Source: Croceibacterium_A sp035626815 (GTDB lineage: Bacteria > Pseudomonadota > Alphaproteobacteria > Sphingomonadales > Sphingomonadaceae). Taken from it: DNA of 64,000 nt. The notes beneath the pieces are model-generated. The model had not been told where the DNA came from. It did not search any database and was given only the letters and a program-made list of their open reading frames with translations. The stretch lies in the NCBI GenBank assembly GCA_035626815.1, contig DASPMY010000030.1:5421-69420 (forward strand), given 5' to 3'. Within the stretch, counting starts at the first letter, position 1; each line of letters begins with the position of its first letter. Of this stretch, positions 8,037 to 17,105 are shown one piece after another. Made by a program: the position numbers and the translations under genes.

Positions 8037-9467
8037 ATGCCCGAGATCTTTCATCCCTACGCGAGCTTCGGCCACCAGTCGAAGATGCCGATGCGCTTCG
8101 AGGCCGACGTGTTCGAATGCGAGGTCGAGGGCGAGATCCCGCGCGAGCTCGAAGGCACCTACTACCGCACCGGCGGCGACCGGCAGTACCCGAGCCTTAA
8201 GGACGACATCATCCTCAACGGCGACGGGATGGCCTCGATGTTCCGCTTCGAGGACGGCCACGTCAGCTTCCGCAGCCGCTACGTCCAGACCGAGCGCCTC
8301 AAGCGCGAGCGCGAGGCACGGCGCCGGCTCTACGGCCACTATCGCAACAAGTTCACCGACGACGAAGCGGTCTCGAACCTCCCCGAGCGCGACAACACCG
8401 GCAACACCAACGCCTTCAACCACCATGGCGAGCTGTACATGCTGCGCGAGGATTCGCGGCCCTATCGCATGAATCCCGACACGCTCGACACGATCGAGGT
8501 CGGGCGGTTCGACAGCCTCGGCTCGAGTGCGCTCACCGCGCACCCGAAGATCGACCCGAAGACCGGCGAATGGTGGAGCTATGGCGTGTTCGCGCGCGGC
8601 GAGCCGACCACCGACGCTTCGCTGCACGTGTTCGACAAGGCCGGGCAGCTGGTGCGCGAGGAGTGGTTCCACACCCCCTACCCCGGCCTCAGCCACGACT
8701 GGGGGGTGACCCGCGAGCACCTGGTGTTCCCGATCATGCCGCTGACCGCCGACGACCGCCGGCTGCGCGCCGGCGGGCCGTACTACCAGTACGACCCCGA
8801 CCTGCCGAGCGCGTGGGGCGTGATGCCGCGCGACGGCTCGCCCGACCGGATGCGCTGGTTCTCGATCCCGGGCATCGTCATGGGCCACGTGATGAACGCC
8901 TACACCGAAGGCAGCCGGGTGATCGTCGATACGCCCGTCAGCCCGGGCAACTGCTTCTGCTTCTTCAAGGACAAGCACGGCAACCTGCCCACGATGGCGG
9001 AAACGGTGACCCAGCTGACCCGCGTGACCTTCGACCTGTCGAAGCCCGACGCCGAGGCGGTCACGCTCGAGCCGGTCCAGGGCGCCTACGGCGACATGCC
9101 CAAGATCGACGACCGCTACGCGATGGACAAGTACCGCGTCGGCTACCTCGCCTTCCGCGACTTTCCGCGGATGGGGGTGGCGCAGATCGACTGGGGCACG
9201 CGCGAGCTCAAGTTCCACGACCTCGACAACGCCGCCGCGCAGGAGCCGCTGTTCGTGCCCCGGTCGCCGGATGCGCCGGAAGGCGACGGCTTCGTCCTCA
9301 CCGCGGTCGACCGCTTCGCCGACAAGCGCACCGACCTGCTGATTCTCGACGGCAACGACGTCAGCCGCCCGCCGCTGGCCACGGTGAAGCTGCCGTTCGC
9401 GCTGCCGATGGCCTTCCACGGCAGCTGGATGGCGGGTGATTCCTCCCCGTTCCGGGGAGGAACTTAG
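8037..9467 (+). CDS. Carotenoid oxygenase / lignostilbene dioxygenase family
   Basis: 476 residues, non-haem Fe(II) dioxygenase of the RPE65/carotenoid cleavage family, which in bacteria cleaves stilbene or propenyl C=C bonds to aldehydes. The four iron-binding histidines are visible: H169 (TAHPK), H220 (LSHDWGV), H284 (GHVMNAY) and H461 (AFHGSW). The C-terminus (EPLFVPRSPDAPEGDG) closely resembles isoeugenol monooxygenase and lignostilbene dioxygenases. The residue matching the conserved substrate-binding Lys in KEDG motifs is Arg here (LREDS, R137), so phenol recognition may differ. The last bases overlap the convergent hydrolase gene. Confidence 0.92.
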   Translation: MPEIFHPYASFGHQSKMPMRFEADVFECEVEGEIPRELEGTYYRTGGDRQYPSLKDDIILNGDGMASMFRFEDGHVSFRSRYVQTERLKREREARRRLYGHYRNKFTDDEAVSNLPERDNTGNTNAFNHHGELYMLREDSRPYRMNPDTLDTIEVGRFDSLGSSALTAHPKIDPKTGEWWSYGVFARGEPTTDASLHVFDKAGQLVREEWFHTPYPGLSHDWGVTREHLVFPIMPLTADDRRLRAGGPYYQYDPDLPSAWGVMPRDGSPDRMRWFSIPGIVMGHVMNAYTEGSRVIVDTPVSPGNCFCFFKDKHGNLPTMAETVTQLTRVTFDLSKPDAEAVTLEPVQGAYGDMPKIDDRYAMDKYRVGYLAFRDFPRMGVAQIDWGTRELKFHDLDNAAAQEPLFVPRSPDAPEGDGFVLTAVDRFADKRTDLLILDGNDVSRPPLATVKLPFALPMAFHGSWMAGDSSPFRGGT

Positions 9468-10336
9468 CCGGTCACCCGCCCTACGAAATCCGCGATCAGG
9501 TCCTCGACCTCGGTTTCCGGCGACCCCAGGCTGGTCGCGGGCGAGAGGTGGTTGTGCCCGGCGAGGTAGTGCAGCCGCGGGAACTCGCCTTTCGCCACGC
9601 CCCATTCGCCCGCCAGCCGCGCGGCGGCGACCTGGAAGTCCTCGGGATCGAGCTCGCTGACGGTGAACAGCAGCGGGATCTCCGCGTTGATCAGCCCGGC
9701 CTGCATCGACGCCGGGCCCCATTCGCTGCGCTCCTCGCCGTAGTAGGCCCGGTGGAAGTCGTTGGGGGTGGTATTAAGCGTGTCGTAGATGCCGCTCATC
9801 ATCACCGCGCCGGCGATCCCGCCCCGCTCGGTGACGTGGAAGCGCTTGTGCGCGACGTAGCTGGCGACATGCGCCGCGCCGGCGGACTGGCCGGAGAGCA
9901 CGATCCTGCCTGGATCGCCGCCGTACCGCGCCACGTTGTCGCGCAGCCATGCAACCGCGGCGGCAATGTCCTCCGCTCCGCTCGGGAACTTGTTCGCGGG
10001 CGCCAGCCGGTAGGTCATCGTGACCCCCACCCAGCCCTGCCGCGCGGCGAAGTCGCCGACGTTCGAATAGAACGGGCTGCCTTCGGTGTGCTTGTCGCCC
10101 ATCACGAACCCGCCGCCGTGGACGAACACGAGCACCGGCGCGTTCGTCACGCCCTCGCGGACGAACAGGTCGAACCGATGCCGCGCGTCGGGACCGTACG
10201 ACACGTCGCGCGTCACCTTGGTCGCGAGATCGATCCCGGCGTTCATCCCGGCGAACAGCGCGGTGGTGCCGCCGAGCATCTCCGGCCCGATCTCTCGTCC
10301 GAGACTTTCGAGCTGGGCGCGCAAGTCAGGCGTCAT
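9464..10336 (-). CDS. Alpha/beta hydrolase, hormone-sensitive-lipase-like
   Basis: 290 residues. The HGGG oxyanion motif (FVHGGGFVMGD) and the nucleophile elbow GQSAGA are the marks of the HSL/carboxylesterase-type alpha/beta hydrolases; the acid is probably in SELDPEDF and the His in LAGHNHLS. It likely hydrolyses short acyl or aryl esters in the cytoplasm, as no signal peptide is seen. A strong ribosome site, GGAAGGAG, precedes ATG 10336. The start lies 11 bp inside the upstream alcohol dehydrogenase gene, so the two are co-transcribed. The substrate is unknown. Confidence 0.9.
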   Translation of the reverse strand: MTPDLRAQLESLGREIGPEMLGGTTALFAGMNAGIDLATKVTRDVSYGPDARHRFDLFVREGVTNAPVLVFVHGGGFVMGDKHTEGSPFYSNVGDFAARQGWVGVTMTYRLAPANKFPSGAEDIAAAVAWLRDNVARYGGDPGRIVLSGQSAGAAHVASYVAHKRFHVTERGGIAGAVMMSGIYDTLNTTPNDFHRAYYGEERSEWGPASMQAGLINAEIPLLFTVSELDPEDFQVAAARLAGEWGVAKGEFPRLHYLAGHNHLSPATSLGSPETEVEDLIADFVGRVTG

Positions 10337-11429
10337 TGGAAGCTCCTTCCATCAGCAGCACCGGCTTGATCGCCTGGCCCGAACGCGCGTCGGCGAACGC
10401 GCGCTCGATCTCGGCGAACGGGTAGAACGTCAGCAGGCGGTCGAACGGGAAGCGGCCCTGCCGCCAGTATTCGATCAGCTGCGGCAGGAACGCGCGCGGG
10501 TTGGCGTCGCCGCCGAGGATGCCGCGCAGCTGCCGCCCGCCGGCGAGCATGGCGAACAACTGCGGCGCCCATTCGCCGTGGGGCGCGGCGACGAACCCGG
10601 CCGTGCCGTTCATCGCCAGGCATTCGAGCGCGGCGGTGTGGATGGCCGGGACGGTGGTGGTGTTGAAGCTGTAGTCGACGCCGCGGCCGGTCGCCCGCCT
10701 GATCTTGCCCGCGAGGCCCTCCTCGCTGCCGAGGAAGCAGTTGGTCGCGCCGAGCTCGCGCGCCAGCTCGAGCCGCTCGGTCAGGAGATCGACGGCGACG
10801 ATCCGGCTCGCACCGATCAGCTTGGCGGCCATCACCGCCGACAGGCCGACCGCGCCGGTGCCGAACACCGCGATGCTGTCTCCAAACCCCAGCTTGAACG
10901 CCTCGATCACCGCGCCGGCGCCGGTGATCACGCCGCAACCGAGCGGGCCGAGCTTCTCGAGCGGCAGGTCCTCGGCCACTTTCACGGCGGTCCGCTCGGG
11001 CACCACGGCGTAGGTGGCGAAGCTCGACTGGCCGAAGAAATGCGAGTGCACCGCGCCGCCTTCGAGCGAAGTCGAGCCGTCGAGCCGCTGGCCGCCGAAG
11101 CACAGCGGCATCGCCAGGTCGCAATACGTCGGCCGGCCGGCGAGGCAACTGAGGCACTGCCCGCAGCTGCTGCCGGAGAGGATCACCGGGTCGCCGATCT
11201 CGAACCCGAGCACCCCTTCGCCGAGCCCCTCGACGGTGCCGGCCCCCTCGTGGCCGAGCACGATCGGGTGCGGCGCGTGGCGGCCCGGGTGCTCGTGCAG
11301 GTCGGTGTGGCAGATCCCGGTGGCGACGAGGCGGATGAGCATCTCGCCGGGCCGCGGCCGGCCGAGCTCGAGCTGCTCGATGACCGGCGCCGGCGTGCCG
11401 CCCCGGCTCACAGCAGCGGTGATCTTCAT
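10326..11429 (-). CDS. Zinc-dependent alcohol dehydrogenase (aryl/benzyl type)
   Basis: 367 residues of the medium-chain dehydrogenase family. The catalytic Zn site is in GICHTDLH and GHEGAG. Four structural-Zn cysteines are in CGQCLSCLAGRPTYC. The NAD(P)-binding turn is VFGTGAVGLSAVMAAK followed by an acidic end of strand (VAVDLL), favouring NAD. The nearest named relatives by pattern are aryl-alcohol and benzyl-alcohol dehydrogenases. It would oxidise a benzylic or cinnamyl alcohol to the aldehyde for the aldehyde dehydrogenase immediately upstream. Its ribosome site (GGGTGAG) is supplied by the palindromic repeat between the two genes. Confidence 0.92.
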   Translation of the reverse strand: MKITAAVSRGGTPAPVIEQLELGRPRPGEMLIRLVATGICHTDLHEHPGRHAPHPIVLGHEGAGTVEGLGEGVLGFEIGDPVILSGSSCGQCLSCLAGRPTYCDLAMPLCFGGQRLDGSTSLEGGAVHSHFFGQSSFATYAVVPERTAVKVAEDLPLEKLGPLGCGVITGAGAVIEAFKLGFGDSIAVFGTGAVGLSAVMAAKLIGASRIVAVDLLTERLELARELGATNCFLGSEEGLAGKIRRATGRGVDYSFNTTTVPAIHTAALECLAMNGTAGFVAAPHGEWAPQLFAMLAGGRQLRGILGGDANPRAFLPQLIEYWRQGRFPFDRLLTFYPFAEIERAFADARSGQAIKPVLLMEGASNDA

Positions 11430-11430
11430 C

Positions 11431-11525
11431 TCACCCTCACCCTTCGGCGCTTCGCGCCTCTTCCCGCTCCCAATGGGAGAGGGAGCGGCCCGCGCCGCGC
11501 CGGGGCCGCGGGAGGGTGAGGGTGA
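11431..11525. repeat. Palindromic repeat filling the ALDH-ADH spacer
   Basis: The ends TCACCCTCACCC (11431-11442) and GGGTGAGGGTGA (11514-11525) are perfect 12-nt complements, with a second short hairpin (CCGCTCCCAATGGGAGAGGGAGCGG) inside. It fills the whole space between the aldehyde and alcohol dehydrogenase genes. It may stabilise or separate the two messages. Confidence 0.75.
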
Positions 11526-12989
11526 TCATCGTTGCGCCCCGAGGTGATGATCGTCCTGGATGTCGGCGACCGGCCCGTGCTGGGTCAGCAGGCTCTTGCG
11601 GCGGAGGAAGCGGCGCAGGCTCTCGGGCCCGATCCGCGGGGCGCCGTAGCCCGAGCAGCCGAAGCTGTCCGAGCCGAACGTGCCGAGCTTGGCGAAAGTC
11701 AGGAAGGTGTCCTGCAGAAAGATCCCGCCGGCGTTGAGCCGCCGGCCGATCGCCTTGGCCTCCTCGACGTCCCCGGCGATCACGCTGGCGGTGAGCCCGA
11801 ACTGCGTGTCGTTGGCGAGGCGGATGGCTTCCTCGGTGTCGGCATAGGACATCACCGGAAGGCACGGGCCGAACGTCTCGTCCTGCATGATGAGCATGGC
11901 GTGGGTGACGCCGGTGAGCACGGTCGGACGCATGTACAGCCCGCCGCCGATGTCCTCGATCTCGCCGCCGGTCAGGATGGTCGCGCCCTTGGCCACCGCG
12001 TCGTCGAGGTGGCGCTGCACGATCGCCGCCTGCGGGGCGAAGGTGAACGGCCCGATATGCCCGGCGCGCGGGTCGTCCGCGTTGAGCCGCACCGCCTCGG
12101 CCTGCTCGACCAGCCTGGCGACGAAGGCGTCGTGCACGCTCGCGTGCACGTAGACCCGCTCGACCGAGTAGCATACCTGCCCGGTGGCGTAGACCGCGCC
12201 GCGCAGCACCGCGGTCGCCGCGCGCTCGAGGTCGGCGCTCGCGGTGACGATGCACGGGTCCTTGCCGCCGAGCTCGAGGTTGCACGGGATCAGCCGCTCG
12301 GCGCAGGCGACCGCGACCTTGCGCCCGATCGGCACCGAGCCGGTGAAGCAGATCGTGTCGGCCTCGGCGATCACCGCCTGGCCGACTTCGCCGGGGCCGG
12401 TGACGTAGTCGAACACCTGGGCGAGCTCGGGGACCTCGCGCACGGTCTCGAACAGCGTCTCGATCACCCGCGGGGTGACCTCGCTCGGCTTGAGCAGCAC
12501 TGCCGAGCCGGCGAACAGCGCCGGCACCGCGTCGAGCAGCGCCAGCATCAGCGGGGCGTTCCACGGGCTGATCACCCCGACCAGCGGGTAGGCGACGACT
12601 TGGCTCTCGATCGCGACCGTCGGCATCGAGGTGCTCATGCCCTGCCACTCGAGCGCCGCGAACGCCTTGGGCGCATCCTCCAGCCAGCCGCCGATGTTTC
12701 CACAAGTGATGAAGCCCTGGAGGTAGCTGGTGTGGCACCCGCCGGTGTCGGCCGCGTCGGCCTCGCCGATGTCGCCCGCGCGCGCCTTCACCGCGCCGAG
12801 CCAGCGCGCCATCACCGCGCAGCGGCCGGCGACGCCGAGCGCTTCCCAGGCCGGCTGGCGGGCGCGCAGCCGCGCCGCCTTGTCGGCCACTTCGCCGCGG
12901 CTCGATACCGCCAACTCGAAGTCGGCCGCGCCGGTGCGTGGGTTGCGCACCGCGAGCATCGCCTCTTGCGCCGGAGCCGCTGACGCCAT
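11526..12989 (-). CDS. Aldehyde dehydrogenase (NAD(P)+)
   Basis: 487 residues from ATG 12989, chosen because GAGAGG lies upstream; longer in-frame starts lack one. Features are the cofactor and substrate motifs ISPWNAPLMLAL, FTGSVPIGRKVA, the catalytic Glu in LELGGKDP, and the catalytic Cys in TGQVCYSVERV. It is the first gene of the ALDH-ADH-hydrolase operon and would turn the dehydrogenase product into an acid. Family level is sure; vanillin, coniferyl or aliphatic aldehyde specificity cannot be told. Confidence 0.93.
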   Translation of the reverse strand: MASAAPAQEAMLAVRNPRTGAADFELAVSSRGEVADKAARLRARQPAWEALGVAGRCAVMARWLGAVKARAGDIGEADAADTGGCHTSYLQGFITCGNIGGWLEDAPKAFAALEWQGMSTSMPTVAIESQVVAYPLVGVISPWNAPLMLALLDAVPALFAGSAVLLKPSEVTPRVIETLFETVREVPELAQVFDYVTGPGEVGQAVIAEADTICFTGSVPIGRKVAVACAERLIPCNLELGGKDPCIVTASADLERAATAVLRGAVYATGQVCYSVERVYVHASVHDAFVARLVEQAEAVRLNADDPRAGHIGPFTFAPQAAIVQRHLDDAVAKGATILTGGEIEDIGGGLYMRPTVLTGVTHAMLIMQDETFGPCLPVMSYADTEEAIRLANDTQFGLTASVIAGDVEEAKAIGRRLNAGGIFLQDTFLTFAKLGTFGSDSFGCSGYGAPRIGPESLRRFLRRKSLLTQHGPVADIQDDHHLGAQR

Positions 12990-13187
12990 CGCCTGTCCTC
13001 TCTCGTCCCGGTGGCTTGGGTAACCTGTCGGCGCCGCGCTGGGTAGCGCCAAATGGGCCGGAATGGCGGTCCGGCGCGCGCCCGGCGCGGCTGGGCTCGA
13101 TTGTGCGCTGCGGCAGGGAAACCGGGGCTTTCCAGCGCATTAACCGTGACGTCCGCCACGACAGTGGCTCGCAAGGAGATTTGTGCC

Positions 13188-13676
13188 ATGACCGACCAGA
13201 ACAGGAACCCGGGCAGCCAGCGGCAGCAGCCGCAGCAGGGCGCCGGCACCGGCGCCGGCAGCCGCCAGCACGAGCAGCAGACCGGCGGCGGCAGCTTCCA
13301 GCAAGGCGAGCAGAGCGGCGAAGGCTGGCAGCAGGACCAGGGCCGCGACGCCAGCTCGAAGCACATGGAGCAGCAGGGCGGCGTCGGCCGTCAGCAGGAG
13401 CAGGGCCGCGGCGGCGCCGGCGAGATGCGCGAGCAATCCGGCGGCCAGATGGGCCAGCAGGCCGGCGGCGCGCGCCAGCAGGGCGACATGAACTTCGAGT
13501 CCGACCAGGGCGACGACGTCAGCTTCCAGCAGGACCAGCAGGGCGGCGGCAGTCGCCAGCAGGAGCAGGGCGGCGACCGCAGCCGCCAGCAGGAACAGCA
13601 GGACCGCGGCGGCGGCCAGCAAGGCGGCACCGGCATGGGCACCGACACCCGCGGCGGCAACGAGACCAACCGCTAG
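13188..13676 (+). CDS. Gln/Gly-rich low-complexity protein
   Basis: 162 residues with AAGGAG 9 nt before ATG 13188. The whole protein is built of Gln, Gly, Arg, Asp and Ser with recurring QQEQGG, RQQEQG and QQGG units and no hydrophobic core, signal peptide or cysteine. It should be intrinsically disordered. A strong terminator follows. Such hydrophilin-like proteins are often linked to desiccation or general stress in sphingomonads, but no family was recognised, so the role is open. Confidence 0.7.
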   Translation: MTDQNRNPGSQRQQPQQGAGTGAGSRQHEQQTGGGSFQQGEQSGEGWQQDQGRDASSKHMEQQGGVGRQQEQGRGGAGEMREQSGGQMGQQAGGARQQGDMNFESDQGDDVSFQQDQQGGGSRQQEQGGDRSRQQEQQDRGGGQQGGTGMGTDTRGGNETNR

Positions 13677-13722
13677 TCGCGACCGCCAGGACCAACCGCT
13701 AGACAAGCAACCGGTTGGCAGA

Positions 13723-13766
13723 GCAAGGGCCGCCCCCAAGGTTCCCCGGGGTGCGGCCCTTGCTTT
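13723..13766. terminator. Bidirectional intrinsic terminator
   Basis: A perfect 11-bp stem, GCAAGGGCCGC (13723-13733) with GCGGCCCTTGC (13753-13763), closes a C/G-rich loop and is followed by TTT. It lies between the Gln-rich gene and the convergent TonB receptor gene and can serve both. Confidence 0.85.
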
Positions 13767-13775
13767 GTCCGGCGC

Positions 13776-15782
13776 TCAGAAGCCGTAGCGCAGGCCGCCC
13801 CACACCGTCAGCGGCGCGCCGAGGTCCATCGAGCCGCCCTGGTTGCGGGTGATCACGTTTTCGTCGAACAGGTTCTCGACCCGGCCGACGACGCTCAGCC
13901 GGCCGACCAGCGGGACTTGCCCGAACAGGTCGACCGTCGTCGCCGCCGGCAGCGCGTCGTCCTCCTGGTCGTCCTCGAACTGCAGCCCGACATGGCGCAC
14001 CGTCGCGGCGAACGTCATGCCGTCGCGCGGGCGCCAGCTCAGCGTCCCGCTCGCCGCCCATTTCGGCGTCTGCGCCGGGCGCAAGCCGTCGAGCGCCGCC
14101 TGCGCGCCGGTGCCGCGCATTTGCGTATCGGTGTACGCCAGGGTGCCGTCGAGGCTGACCGTGCCGAAGTCGAGCTGGCTGGCCAGCTCGATCCCCTGCG
14201 CCTCGATGGCGTCGATGTTCTGCCGCTGCCGCAGCACGGGGGTGAGCGAGACGTTGCTGACGGCGTTCTCGACCTCGTTGTCGAACGCGGTCAGCGAAAA
14301 GCGGAGGTTGTCGAGCGGCTGCCAGTCGATCCCCGCCTCGATCCCCTCGAGCCGCTCGTTGACGAGCGCGCCGTTGGCCTGGGTGGTGACCGGGAACACC
14401 ACGAACGGCCGGTACAGCTCGTTGAGCGTCGGCAGCCGCAGCCCGCTGTAGGCCGCGGCGCGCAGCCGCACGCCCTCGGCCGCCTCGAACACCGCGCCCG
14501 CGCGGTACGACCAGTCCCAGCCGGTGCGGTCGGCGAACGCGGAATCGTCGTCGACGCTGCCATCGGCGTTGAGATTGAGATGGTAGCCGTCCTTGATCGC
14601 CCAGCGGTCGGCGCGCAGGCCGCCGGTCAGCGTCACCGGCCCGATCTCCCAGTCGTCCTCGACGAACACGCCGAAGTCGGTGTTGACCCCGCCGGCGGTG
14701 CGGCTGCCGTTGAGCGCGCCCGCCAGGGGCCCCCCGGCGACGTAGCGGTCCTCGAACAGGTCGCCCCGCGAGCGGCGGAAGTCGGTGCCGATGCGCAGCG
14801 TGTGGCCGCCGCCGACCGGCGGGCGAACCTCGAGCTTGCCGCCCTGGCCGGTGGACGGCGTATCGCGCTGGTCGAGCGTCTTGTTGAAGCTGGTCGACGA
14901 AATCACGACGTTGGAGAAATTGCGCCACTGCGCATAAGCCAGCGCGTCGACCTGCCACGCGCCGCGGCTGACCAGCCGGGCGCTCACGTCCTGCCCCCGG
15001 CTCGACGAGTCCGCGCCGGCGAACCGCAAGGTCCGGTGGTCCTCGAACGCCAGCCCGCGGACCTGAACCTCGAGGTTGTCGGCGACCGGCTGCACGATCC
15101 GCGCGCTGGCCGACCACGAATCGAACCCGGCCCGGGCGGTGGCCGGCACGCGCTGCGCCTGGGGGATGGTGAAGAAGCCCTGGCCGCGGTCCCAGCGGCC
15201 GCTGACGACCGCGAAGCCGTCGCCCAGCCGCGGCGCGACGGTGGCCGACAGCTCGGTCTCCGCCCGGCTGTTGATCAGCGCCGAGCCGCTGACCGGCCCG
15301 AGCGTCGTCGCGTCGGCGCTCTCGAGCTCGATCGCCCCGGCGAGCGCGCCGGCGCCGAACGGCCCGGTGCCGCCGCCGCGGGTGACGCGGATCGATTCGA
15401 GCCGCTCGGGCGCGATCGCCGACAGCGGGATGTAGCCGAAGAAGGGATCGGCCAGCGGCACCGCGTCGAGCAGCACCTGGGCGCGGCTGGTGGCGTTGCC
15501 GCCGAGCGCGCGCAGCGTGACGCCTTGCGCCGACGGGTTCGACGAGCGGCTGTCGGAGCGGCGGAATTGCTGGAAGCCGGCGACGTTGTTGAGGACGTCC
15601 TCGATCCGCCCCGAAGCGCCGGAGACGATCTGCTCGCGCTCGAGCTCGATGACGTCGTAGGCCGGCGTCGCCGGGGTCTGCTCGAGCCCGCGGCCGGTCA
15701 CGACGATGACCGGTCCGTCCTGCGCCGCCGCGGGGGCGGCCGGCAAGGCGAGCGAGGCGAGCAACAGGTATTTCAAGCGCAT
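13776..15782 (-). CDS. TonB-dependent outer-membrane receptor
   Basis: 668 residues from ATG 15782 (GAGAG 5 nt upstream). A signal peptide (MRLKYLLLASLALPAAPAAAQ) precedes a TonB-box-like VIVVTG, a plug domain (about 35-150: DVLNNVAGFQQFRR, then GVTLRALGGNATSRAQVLLD), and a 22-strand barrel ending in a terminal aromatic, LRYGF. It imports a ligand across the outer membrane using proton-motive force through TonB. No cobalamin riboswitch or Fur box was seen upstream, so the substrate could be a metal complex, vitamin or an aromatic oligomer. Confidence 0.93.
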   Translation of the reverse strand: MRLKYLLLASLALPAAPAAAQDGPVIVVTGRGLEQTPATPAYDVIELEREQIVSGASGRIEDVLNNVAGFQQFRRSDSRSSNPSAQGVTLRALGGNATSRAQVLLDAVPLADPFFGYIPLSAIAPERLESIRVTRGGGTGPFGAGALAGAIELESADATTLGPVSGSALINSRAETELSATVAPRLGDGFAVVSGRWDRGQGFFTIPQAQRVPATARAGFDSWSASARIVQPVADNLEVQVRGLAFEDHRTLRFAGADSSSRGQDVSARLVSRGAWQVDALAYAQWRNFSNVVISSTSFNKTLDQRDTPSTGQGGKLEVRPPVGGGHTLRIGTDFRRSRGDLFEDRYVAGGPLAGALNGSRTAGGVNTDFGVFVEDDWEIGPVTLTGGLRADRWAIKDGYHLNLNADGSVDDDSAFADRTGWDWSYRAGAVFEAAEGVRLRAAAYSGLRLPTLNELYRPFVVFPVTTQANGALVNERLEGIEAGIDWQPLDNLRFSLTAFDNEVENAVSNVSLTPVLRQRQNIDAIEAQGIELASQLDFGTVSLDGTLAYTDTQMRGTGAQAALDGLRPAQTPKWAASGTLSWRPRDGMTFAATVRHVGLQFEDDQEDDALPAATTVDLFGQVPLVGRLSVVGRVENLFDENVITRNQGGSMDLGAPLTVWGGLRYGF

Positions 15783-16307
15783 GAAAGCTCTCACTAGGAC
15801 AGGAAATTGCGTTTGTCCGGGCCTCTAGCGCGTCATCCTTGCCGCGTCACCCCTCGTTGGGCGCTATTTCCAGGGGGCTCACCCAGCCGTTCGTCGCGCC
15901 GGATTAGTTGACTATGTCCGCGCCGTCCGTCGTCGCCCCGGATCACGCCCCGCTGCTCGACCGCCCAGACACGCGGCTCGCCGCCCAACAAGCGACCGGT
16001 CTACGCGATGCACCGCCCGAGGCTGCCGGCCGGCGACACCCCAGCGCGGCGCAGGACCTCGCCGGGCTGGTGGACTCGGTCCGCCCGGCCCGCCCGGCGC
16101 GCGGGATCAAGGACAGACGCGACCTGCCGCTGATCGACCTCATGGCTGAAGGCGGCAACGTCACCACCACATGCGTCCGGCCCGACCTGGGCCGCAGCGC
16201 CGACGGCAAGATCACCGAGCATGGGCTCCAATGCGCCCAAGCCAAATATCGATCCGAGCGCCAAAAGGCTGTAAGCTCCCAAGCCGACGCTGTGCACGGA
16301 GGCGATC
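15783..16307. other. 525-bp region without a confident gene
   Basis: It holds the promoter side of the TonB receptor and upstream DNA of the methyltransferase. An open frame on the plus strand (15914-16315) and one on the minus strand (16001-16309) overlap each other; neither has a recognisable domain, and the plus frame runs into the methyltransferase start. I see no hairpin with a T-run and no known riboswitch. It may contain a decayed gene. Confidence 0.4.
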
Positions 16308-17102
16308 ATGGGTAGTGCCGAAGTCCAGGGCCCATTGTGGGGTGCCCGCGCGGAGGATTGGGCGACTTATGTCGAGCAGACGGGTGTGCCGCTCGCCGGC
16401 GCGGCGCTCGACGCGGCGCGGGTGACGGCCGGCACCCGAGTGCTCGACGCCGGCTGCGGCGCGGGGCTGCTCTCGGTGCTGGCCCGCATGCGAGGCGCCG
16501 AGCCCGCCGCGGTCGATGCCGCCGAAGGCATGATAGCGGTGGCGCGGCGCCGCCTGCCGGGAGCCGACGTGCGCGTGGCCGACCTCGAAGCGCTGCCGTT
16601 CGCCGACGCGGCGTTCGATGCCGCCATCGGCGTCAACAGCGTGTTCTACGCCGCCGACATGGCGGCCGCGATGGACGAGTTGGCGCGAGTCGTGCGGCCC
16701 GGCGGGCACGTCGTCATAACCGCCTGGGGGCCGCCCCAGCGCTGCGAGTTCATGACCTCGATCATGCCCCGGCTCGGGCCGCTGATGCCGCCGCCGCCGC
16801 CCGGCGCTCAGCCGCCCCATCCCGGCGCGCTGTCGGAGCCCGGCGCGCTCGCCGCCTTGCTCGAGAAAGCCGGCCTCCAGCCGAAGGAGCAAGGCGAGGT
16901 CGCCTGCCCGTTCGTGTTTCCGAGCGGCGAAGCCTCGTGGGTCGGCAACGCGAGCGCCGGCGTCAACCAGGCCGCCATCGAGCATAGTGGGGAAGCCGCG
17001 GTGCGCGCGGCGTATGCCGCGGCCGACGCCGAGCATACCCGCGCCGACGGCAGCGTCCGCTACGACAACGTGTTCGTCTGGGCGAGCGCGGTCAGGCCTT
17101 AG
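16308..17102 (+). CDS. Class I SAM-dependent methyltransferase
   Basis: 264 residues; GGAGG lies 5 nt before ATG 16308. The Rossmann motif I is VLDAGCGAGLLSVLA (about residues 44-58). Motif II carries the acidic residue in AVDAAEGM, and motif IV/post-I is VRVADLEALPFADAAFD. This matches methyltransferase domain family 11 (UbiE/small-molecule type). The C-terminal cap is Pro-rich (MPPPPPGAQPPHP). It could methylate a small phenolic or a quinone; nothing in the neighbourhood fixes the substrate. Confidence 0.88.
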   Translation: MGSAEVQGPLWGARAEDWATYVEQTGVPLAGAALDAARVTAGTRVLDAGCGAGLLSVLARMRGAEPAAVDAAEGMIAVARRRLPGADVRVADLEALPFADAAFDAAIGVNSVFYAADMAAAMDELARVVRPGGHVVITAWGPPQRCEFMTSIMPRLGPLMPPPPPGAQPPHPGALSEPGALAALLEKAGLQPKEQGEVACPFVFPSGEASWVGNASAGVNQAAIEHSGEAAVRAAYAAADAEHTRADGSVRYDNVFVWASAVRP

Positions 17103-17105
17103 CCG

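Noticed and set aside
15783..15907. Possible cobalamin or other riboswitch before the TonB receptor
   Set aside because: No B12-box-like conserved core could be seen in the 125 bases upstream.
15908..16315. Plus-strand frame of 135 codons before the methyltransferase
   Set aside because: No recognisable domain, no ribosome site, overlaps the methyltransferase start and competes with a minus-strand frame. Left as an unassigned region.
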